Below are positions 58,375-64,000 of a stretch of 64,000 bases of DNA, one piece after another. Below the pieces are notes generated by a model that was not told the DNA's origin, did no database searches, and was given only the letters and a program-made list of their open reading frames with translations. This DNA is from an uncultured Candidatus Melainabacteria bacterium (lineage in GTDB: Bacteria > Cyanobacteriota > Vampirovibrionia > Gastranaerophilales > Gastranaerophilaceae): the NCBI GenBank assembly GCA_934692485.1, contig CAKUTX010000005.1, positions 1 to 64,000 on the forward strand, read 5' to 3'. The position numbers and the translations under genes are program-made. How positions within the stretch are numbered: the first letter of the stretch is position 1; each line of letters starts with the position of its first letter.

Positions 58375-60255
58375 ATGGCAAATTCAATTGATGAACTGAT
58401 TACTCAAATAAAAGACCGCCTTGATATTGTTGACGTTGTTTCACAACAGGTTATTTTAAAGAAAAACGGTAATCATTATTGGGGCTTATGTCCGTTCCAT
58501 AAAGAAAAAACCCCGTCATTCTCTGTAAATCCGTCAAGAGGTATTTACAAATGTTTTGGCTGCGGAGCCGGAGGAGATGCAATTACATTCATTATGAAAA
58601 CTCAAAATAAAGAGTTTATGGATGTAATAAAAGAGCTTGCGGATAAGTTTGGGTTGGAAATGCCTCAGAAATTCCACAAATCAGAGTCTAAAGAAATTAA
58701 AGACGAGATGATTAAGGCTTGTGCTAAAGCGGCTGAGTTTTATAATCTTAGGTTGCTTATGGATAAGGAGCCTGAAACTCTTAATGTTATTGATTATTTA
58801 ACCAGTCGTGGAATTACAAAAGAAATTATTCAAAAATACAACCTCGGAATTGCACCAAAAACGTATGCAATGTTTTATAAAAAATTCAGACATGATTTTT
58901 CAGAAGAAGTTTTGGAAAAAGCTGGTTTGGTTATAAAAACAAGAGAAGGAGAATATATTGACAGGTTTAGAAATCGTGTAATTATTCCTATTCAAAATGA
59001 GTTTGGTGATATTGTTGCGTTTGGGGCAAGAGCTGTTGAAAAAGACCAAATGCCAAAATACTTGAATTCGGCAGATTCTTTGATTTATAACAAAAGTAAA
59101 TTACTCTATGGCTTGTATACGGCAAAAGATGCCATAAAAAGAGATGACAGTGTTGTTTTGATGGAAGGTTATTTTGATGTTATTTCGGCTCAAGCACACG
59201 GAATTGAAAATGCAGTGGCTTCTTGTGGAACAGCGTTAACTCCAGACCACATAAAGCTTTTGTCACGTTATACTCCGTCAAGAAGAATTTATCTCTCATA
59301 TGATACTGATTCTGCTGGACAAAAAGCCACAAAAAGAAATGCTGATTTGATTAAAGAAGCATTTACCGGACTTGGAAATATAAAACAGTTTGATGAAAGT
59401 TATATTTCTACAACAAGTGACAAATATTCTTGTGAAATCAGAGTAATTGCTCCGCCTGAAGGAAAAGATCCTGATGAATTTATTCGCTCGGTCGGTGCAG
59501 AAAGTTATAAAGAATATATGGAGCACGCTCCACTTTTGATTGATTTTCAATTAAATAATATTCTTAAAGAAAAACCAAAAACTCCTATTGAAAAAAATAA
59601 CTTGGTAAAAGAAATTATTCCGCTTTTACTTGAAATTCAAAACAAAATAATTCAAGCAGAATATGTAAAAATGGTTTCTGATACCCTCCAAATAGATGAA
59701 AATGCTTTGCTTAGTGAATTAAATAAAGCTAATAAGGCTGAAACAGTTAAAAACATTGGTGTTGGGAGAATTGTTAAGAAAAATACATCTATTATAGAAA
59801 AAGCGCAAAAAAATTTATTGAGTGTTTTTCTTGTAACCGACAACCATTTTACATTCGACGAAATAAGCCGTATTATAGGCGATACCCCATTTACGAATGA
59901 AACGTTAATAAATGTAAAATCTACAATTGACAAATTAACATGTACCGTAAATAATGTGAAAGAATTGGTTGATAAGCTATATATAGCTTTTGTGGAAAAT
60001 CCTGAAGCTCAACAGCTTATAACAGAACTGATAAGTATCTCTGAAGCATTTCAAAACTTGGATGAAACAGACTTTTTGACAGTAATTCGAGAAAATATTA
60101 ACAAGATAAACGAATGCCAAAGTGAAAAAGAAAAAGAAAAAATCAGAAGTTTATACAAAAGCGCAAATGATAACGAAACAGAAGCCCTAAAAATTCAGAT
60201 GCAGCTTAGAGATAAGATAAATAACAGATTAAAATTGGAGAAAATGAATGAGTAA
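58375..60255 (+). CDS. dnaG: DNA primase
   Basis: The 626-residue primase makes RNA primers at the replication fork. The CHC2 zinc finger is complete (Cys39, His42, Cys60, Cys63 in [14 protein letters not shown] and YKCFGCG). The catalytic core follows, with FRNRVIIPI, the TOPRIM motif [13 protein letters not shown] and [10 protein letters not shown]. The C-terminal ~190 residues form a helicase-binding domain. Within TOPRIM an insert (about 325-350, [20 protein letters not shown]) is longer than in E. coli. The gene overlaps rpoD by 8 bp, forming the classical macromolecular-synthesis operon without rpsU. Confidence 0.96.
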   Translation: MANSIDELITQIKDRLDIVDVVSQQVILKKNGNHYWGLCPFHKEKTPSFSVNPSRGIYKCFGCGAGGDAITFIMKTQNKEFMDVIKELADKFGLEMPQKFHKSESKEIKDEMIKACAKAAEFYNLRLLMDKEPETLNVIDYLTSRGITKEIIQKYNLGIAPKTYAMFYKKFRHDFSEEVLEKAGLVIKTREGEYIDRFRNRVIIPIQNEFGDIVAFGARAVEKDQMPKYLNSADSLIYNKSKLLYGLYTAKDAIKRDDSVVLMEGYFDVISAQAHGIENAVASCGTALTPDHIKLLSRYTPSRRIYLSYDTDSAGQKATKRNADLIKEAFTGLGNIKQFDESYISTTSDKYSCEIRVIAPPEGKDPDEFIRSVGAESYKEYMEHAPLLIDFQLNNILKEKPKTPIEKNNLVKEIIPLLLEIQNKIIQAEYVKMVSDTLQIDENALLSELNKANKAETVKNIGVGRIVKKNTSIIEKAQKNLLSVFLVTDNHFTFDEISRIIGDTPFTNETLINVKSTIDKLTCTVNNVKELVDKLYIAFVENPEAQQLITELISISEAFQNLDETDFLTVIRENINKINECQSEKEKEKIRSLYKSANDNETEALKIQMQLRDKINNRLKLEKMNE

Positions 60256-61345
60256 AAAAAGACAAACAGGCTCCTCTATTGTAAGTATTATGGATGATGA
60301 AAATCTTGACTTGCATAATATTGATGATGAAAACGCACTTTCAGCTGAAAATGACAGTGTTAATTATATGAATGTTGATATTAGTACTGACAATATTGAA
60401 GATATTGTTACGGCTAAAATGGAAAACAAATCTAATATCGATGATATTTATATGATTCACAATCATGAAGAAAACCAAGGAGAAGTTGAAGCTCCTAAAG
60501 GAATTGCGGTTGATGACCCTGTTAGACTTTATTTGAGAGAGATTGGAAGAATTAAATTATTATCTGCAAATGAAGAAATTGAACTTGCAAGAAAAATTCT
60601 TGAAGGAGGAACTCCAGGTGCAATTGCAAAGAGAAAACTTGTACAAGCAAATTTACGTTTGGTTGTTTCTATTGCTAAAAAATATGTTGGACGTGGAATG
60701 CTTTTCTTAGACCTTATTCAAGAAGGAAATTTGGGTTTAATTCGTGCAGCAGAAAAATTTGACCACGAAAGAGGGTTCAAATTCTCAACTTATGCAACTT
60801 GGTGGATTAGACAAGCTATTACAAGAGCTATTGCTGACCAAGCAAGAACTATTCGTATTCCTGTTCATATGGTTGAAACAATTAACAAGCTTAAAAAAGT
60901 TACAAGACGTTTGGCTCAAGAGCTTTCAAGAAAACCTACAGAAGATGAATTGGCAATAGAAATGAACGTTTCAATTCCTAAACTTCGTGAAATTATTAAA
61001 ATTGCTCAAGAACCTTTATCTCTTGAAACACCTATTGGAAAAGAAGAAGATTCAAGATTGGGCGACTTTATCGAAGATAAAGAAGCAGATGCGCCTATCA
61101 AAACAGTTGCTTCTGAATTGTTGCGTGAAGATTTAGCGGAAGTTTTGTGTACGTTATCACCAAGAGAACGTGATGTTTTGAGATTACGTTTTGGTATGGA
61201 CGACGGACGTCAAAGAACTTTGGAAGAAGTTGGACAACTTTTTGGTGTTACTCGTGAACGTATCAGACAAATTGAAGCAAAAGCTTTGAGAAAACTTCGC
61301 CATCCAAATAGAAGTAAACGTTTAAGAGAATATGTTGAAGCGTAA
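60248..61345 (+). CDS. rpoD: Primary sigma factor RpoD/SigA
   Basis: The 365-residue sigma-70 factor directs RNA polymerase to housekeeping promoters. After an acidic N-terminal ~85 residues it has region 1.2 ([16 protein letters not shown]), region 2 ([37 protein letters not shown]), region 3 ([14 protein letters not shown]) and region 4 with helix-turn-helix [30 protein letters not shown]. The long region 1.1 insert of E. coli is missing, as in cyanobacteria. Its recognition helices agree with the TTGxxx/TATAAT promoters found in this window. Coupled to dnaG by overlap. Confidence 0.97.
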   Translation: MSKKRQTGSSIVSIMDDENLDLHNIDDENALSAENDSVNYMNVDISTDNIEDIVTAKMENKSNIDDIYMIHNHEENQGEVEAPKGIAVDDPVRLYLREIGRIKLLSANEEIELARKILEGGTPGAIAKRKLVQANLRLVVSIAKKYVGRGMLFLDLIQEGNLGLIRAAEKFDHERGFKFSTYATWWIRQAITRAIADQARTIRIPVHMVETINKLKKVTRRLAQELSRKPTEDELAIEMNVSIPKLREIIKIAQEPLSLETPIGKEEDSRLGDFIEDKEADAPIKTVASELLREDLAEVLCTLSPRERDVLRLRFGMDDGRQRTLEEVGQLFGVTRERIRQIEAKALRKLRHPNRSKRLREYVEA

Positions 61346-61361
61346 AAAATATATTTTATAC

Positions 61362-61395
61362 AAAAAACCATAAGGTATGAGCCTTATGGTTTTTT
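61362..61395. terminator. Bidirectional terminator after rpoD
   Basis: AAAAAACCATAAGG-TATGAG-CCTTATGGTTTTTT is a perfect stem with A and T runs. The stop codon of the gene at 61384 lies inside its right arm. Confidence 0.92.
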
Positions 61396-61848
61396 CTTAT
61401 GGAATAAGCCTGTGAATTTTTTCCAGCCAGTGCTAAAAAAGTTTCCAATCGACGTACCAATATCCTTAAAGAATTTTTTGGTTGATTTAAAACTAATATT
61501 ACCCGAACGGAGTTTGTTAAATTGATTTTTGCACCAAGAACTGATAGATTTGAATTTATAACCGCAGAAAGCAAGACCACCAATAGCTAATGCTCCAAAG
61601 GCAACCTTTTTCCATGTTGGAATTGAAGATGGTTGACCGTTTTGGTTTTGTTGATTATTAATTTTAAATTCATCAATTTTTGGTTGGTTTAAATTTGTCA
61701 TTGTCGGCGGTTGACCATTGAATGGGCTTGGGTTAGTCGGATTTCCGACATATCTGAGCGGTTGTCCCATTATATAAGATGCGGCATCAAAATCAATAAC
61801 ACCGTTTTGCGCTAACATATCTAAATTACCAGCCCAATTACAAGACAT
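61384..61848 (-). CDS. Hypothetical protein with single membrane segment and basic tail
   Basis: The 154-residue protein begins MSCNWAGNLDMLAQNGVIDFDAASYIMGQP, then a Pro/Asn/Gln-rich linker (about 35-75), one hydrophobic segment (about 84-99, VAFGALAIGGLAFCGY) and a basic tail ending KKFTGLFHKKKP. There is no N-terminal signal, so the segment would act as a signal anchor. I do not recognise the family. The tail could bind nucleic acid or lipids, but this is a guess from charge. AAAGGAAAAAG precedes the ATG. Confidence 0.7.
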   Translation of the reverse strand: MSCNWAGNLDMLAQNGVIDFDAASYIMGQPLRYVGNPTNPSPFNGQPPTMTNLNQPKIDEFKINNQQNQNGQPSSIPTWKKVAFGALAIGGLAFCGYKFKSISSWCKNQFNKLRSGNISFKSTKKFFKDIGTSIGNFFSTGWKKFTGLFHKKKP

Positions 61849-61941
61849 ACTTTTTCCTTTATTTTAACCTACCTTACATTTATAAAGTTTTTTGAGCAGG
61901 AAAAATTGCTTTTTAAATGTTTATTTGTTAAATTTTGTAAT

Positions 61942-63582
61942 ATGAAAAAAATTATTATTGAAAACAAATTACTTGTAATTCTTTTGTTGATGTGCGTTGG
62001 TACACTTTTAATGTTTTCAGCTCACCATTCTGGAATATTAATTGACTATGGTCGAGAGGTTTATTATCCGCAAGAAATTTTGGGTGGAAAAGTATTATAC
62101 AAAGATTTGTTTAATATATACGGACCTTTGGCTTATCAAATAAATGCATTGTTGTACAAGATTTTTGGTGCGAATTTATCAACCCTGTATGGAGCTGGAA
62201 CGATAAGTTCTTTGTTGATAGTTAGTGGAATTTATCTTGTAGCACAAAAGTTTTTATCTAAATTTTTAAGTTTTGCAATAGGATTTTTTACAATTATAGT
62301 TGGTGTTGCCACAACAGGTATTTTTAATTTTTATTTTCCATATTCTTGGGCTTTGGTGTATGGATTGATTGCATTTCTATTTTCATTATATTTTTTGCTT
62401 AAATTTAATGACACAAAGAATTTTAAAAATCTATATATAAGCTCTTTTTTGGCAGGATTTGCACTAACTTGCAAATATGATTTTTTGTTTTATGTATTAG
62501 TTGTTTTGTTTTTTATAATAAAATTTAAAAACTGGAAAGCATTGTTATGTTTTATTTTTGCGCCGATGTTGAGTTTTGGAATATTATTTATTCAGGGATT
62601 AGGATTAAATGATTTATTGAATTCATTATTTATCACATCTCAAATGGCTAAAACAAAGACTTTAACATATTTTTATCAAAACAGTGGAATATATTTTCAT
62701 CACAAAGTGTTATTAACAGATTTGGTTAGCTTTTTAAAAACAGCAATTCCTTTTACTGCAATACTTTTGGGTGTAAATTTATTTGATAAAAATAAAAAAT
62801 TCGCATTGATTTTGTCTTTAATCGGTTGGATTTTGTTTTTTAATCTTTTTGATGTCAAATTTGCGTTTATATTTTTGCCAATTTTGTTGTTATGTTTATT
62901 AATATTCATATTAATAAAACAGAAATTTGAACAGGTAAAAAATTGGAATATAGTTATTTTAGGGATTTCTACATTAGCCGTTTGTGCAAAAGTATTTTGG
63001 GCAATTTGTTTGGGAAGCTATGGAAACTATTATGTTTCAATTGCGATGATTGCAGTATTTGCAATACTTTTTAGATATTTACCTAAAAAATTAGAAGATG
63101 TAACAACAATTGCTGTAATTTTTATGAGTATACTTATATTTTTAACAAATTCTTTGAAAAAATCATTAGATAATTATAAAATTTCAACACCAAAAGGCAC
63201 AATGTATACTACAAAATTTTATGCAGAAAGTTCTAATAAACTTATTGATTATCTTAAAACTCAAACAGATAAAGACGATAAGGTTATAATTTTTCCTGAA
63301 GGCATGACGATAAATTTTCTGGCAGAAAGAAAATCTGACGATTTGATAAATTCGCTATTACCTCTGTATGTAGAAACTTTTGGTGAAGATAATATTATTG
63401 AACACTTTAAAAAAGATATGCCGAAATATATAATTTTTAATAACCTTGATATGAAAGATTATTATTTCAGATATATTTGTCAGGATTATGCTTTTAAATT
63501 TTGTGGATTTGTACAAGAAAATTATGACCTTCAAATGATAATCGGGAATGAGTTTAGGTATTTGATTTTTAAACGAAAATAA
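61942..63582 (+). CDS. GT-C/family-39-like membrane glycosyltransferase
   Basis: The 546-residue protein has about 11 membrane helices followed by a ~110-residue extracytoplasmic tail. The first loop carries the GT-C pattern IDYGREVYYPQEILGGKVLYKDLFNIYGPLAYQINALLYKIFG, with acidic residues where ArnT/PMT enzymes bind lipid-linked sugar and metal. Such enzymes move sugars from polyprenyl phosphate to lipid A, proteins or polysaccharides. The ATG at 61942 is preferred over 61906 because the basic residues and first helix follow directly; neither start has a ribosome-binding site. The acceptor is unknown. Confidence 0.8.
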   Translation: MKKIIIENKLLVILLLMCVGTLLMFSAHHSGILIDYGREVYYPQEILGGKVLYKDLFNIYGPLAYQINALLYKIFGANLSTLYGAGTISSLLIVSGIYLVAQKFLSKFLSFAIGFFTIIVGVATTGIFNFYFPYSWALVYGLIAFLFSLYFLLKFNDTKNFKNLYISSFLAGFALTCKYDFLFYVLVVLFFIIKFKNWKALLCFIFAPMLSFGILFIQGLGLNDLLNSLFITSQMAKTKTLTYFYQNSGIYFHHKVLLTDLVSFLKTAIPFTAILLGVNLFDKNKKFALILSLIGWILFFNLFDVKFAFIFLPILLLCLLIFILIKQKFEQVKNWNIVILGISTLAVCAKVFWAICLGSYGNYYVSIAMIAVFAILFRYLPKKLEDVTTIAVIFMSILIFLTNSLKKSLDNYKISTPKGTMYTTKFYAESSNKLIDYLKTQTDKDDKVIIFPEGMTINFLAERKSDDLINSLLPLYVETFGEDNIIEHFKKDMPKYIIFNNLDMKDYYFRYICQDYAFKFCGFVQENYDLQMIIGNEFRYLIFKRK

Positions 63583-63631
63583 AATCTTTTTTATGCTAAA
63601 CTAAAAACATTGAAAGAATAATGGAGAAAAA

Positions 63632-64000
63632 ATGGAAAAATTTTATTTAACAACAGCAATAGATTATGTAAATGGCGCACCACATATTGGCCATGCTTAT
63701 GAAAAAATATTGTCAGATATTATTACAAGACACTATACACAACGTTGTGATGATGTGTATATGTTGACAGGTACTGATGAACACGGTATAAAAATTCAAA
63801 AAACAGCAGCGTCAAAAGGCGTTAGTCCAAAAGAACTTTGCGATGAAAATGCGCAAAAATTCAAAGAAGCTTGGAAAGCTCTTGATATAAATTATTCGCA
63901 ATTTATTAGAACAACTGATGAAGAACACGAAAAAATTGTTCAACAAATTTTTGATAAGTTATTGAAACAGGGCGATATTTATAAGAATTCTTATGAAGGT
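63632..64000 (+). CDS. metG: Methionyl-tRNA synthetase, partial (3' end beyond window)
   Basis: The first 123 residues are present. They contain the class I signature HIGHAYEK (near residue 18), the early strand FYLTTAIDYVNGAPHIGHA and TGTDEHGIKIQKTA, which is typical of MetG of the shorter bacterial type. GGAG lies about eight bases before the ATG at 63632. The enzyme charges tRNA-Met. Its zinc-binding insert, KMSKS loop and any C-terminal tRNA-binding domain lie outside the window. Confidence 0.96.
   Translation, partial: MEKFYLTTAIDYVNGAPHIGHAYEKILSDIITRHYTQRCDDVYMLTGTDEHGIKIQKTAASKGVSPKELCDENAQKFKEAWKALDINYSQFIRTTDEEHEKIVQQIFDKLLKQGDIYKNSYEG

Overview
The window is AT-rich chromosomal DNA (about one third G+C by eye) that I read as a gut-type, non-photosynthetic relative of cyanobacteria, order Gastranaerophilales (Vampirovibrionia, formerly Melainabacteria). 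This is an inference. It rests on an S-layer-homology (SLH) envelope protein, a prepilin core beginning FTLAEVLITLGIIG, small proteins starting with an MQIDKINSSQSFGAK-like motif, cyanobacterial-style housekeeping genes (dnaG-rpoD, der, recJ with a C-terminal extension), and no photosynthesis genes. Nothing here looks like a prophage, a CRISPR array or a classical insertion sequence.

Layout. 1-8826: accessory surface and secreted genes. They include a truncated beta-helix adhesin, two lineage-specific proteins that share a duplicated promoter and N-terminus, tRNA-Ala, a prepilin with repeat elements inserted in its leader, Mini-RNase III and two exported proteins. 8843-23677: housekeeping genes (BrkB, NrnA, DUF721/DciA-like, Ffh, LepA, ferritin, RecJ, Der) interleaved with small lineage-specific genes, a degenerate GH13-like barrel and two paralogous NGNGG proteins. 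24160-28462: a two-component system with tadA, a 112-bp tandem repeat beside tRNA-Glu, and an esterase. 28516-34809: a complete tripartite drug-efflux locus (two DHA2 permeases, an EmrA adaptor and MarR, divergent from a TolC-like channel). 34970-44642: HD and GGDEF signalling proteins, a parvulin, threonine biosynthesis (thrC, hom), the fluoride channel crcB, TIM-barrel enzymes and clpB. 44643-45203: a gene-free stretch holding a candidate Yfr1-like small RNA and a probable replication origin in front of dnaN. 45204-64000: dnaN, a Xer recombinase, aromatic biosynthesis (aroC, aroK, aroB), a bioD-like gene, rseP, an ArsB/NhaD permease, speE, the SLH protein, dnaG-rpoD, a membrane glycosyltransferase and the start of metG.

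The observations I would follow first are these. (1) A 44.84-45.10 kb cluster of seven exact TTTTCTACA boxes next to an AT-rich tract and dnaN looks like oriC. (2) Two candidate small RNAs carry an unpaired anti-Shine-Dalgarno CU-rich segment, at 44721-44795 (+) and 11159-11234 (-). (3) Two paralogous genes each carry a motif in the 5' leader whose exact reverse complement lies in the 3' leader just before the terminator. (4) Many genes have a -10 hexamer only 5-8 bases before the start codon and no ribosome-binding site, which points to leaderless mRNAs. (5) Repeat elements have been absorbed in frame into a prepilin leader. (6) An unexplained nested RNA-like structure lies beside tRNA-Ala.
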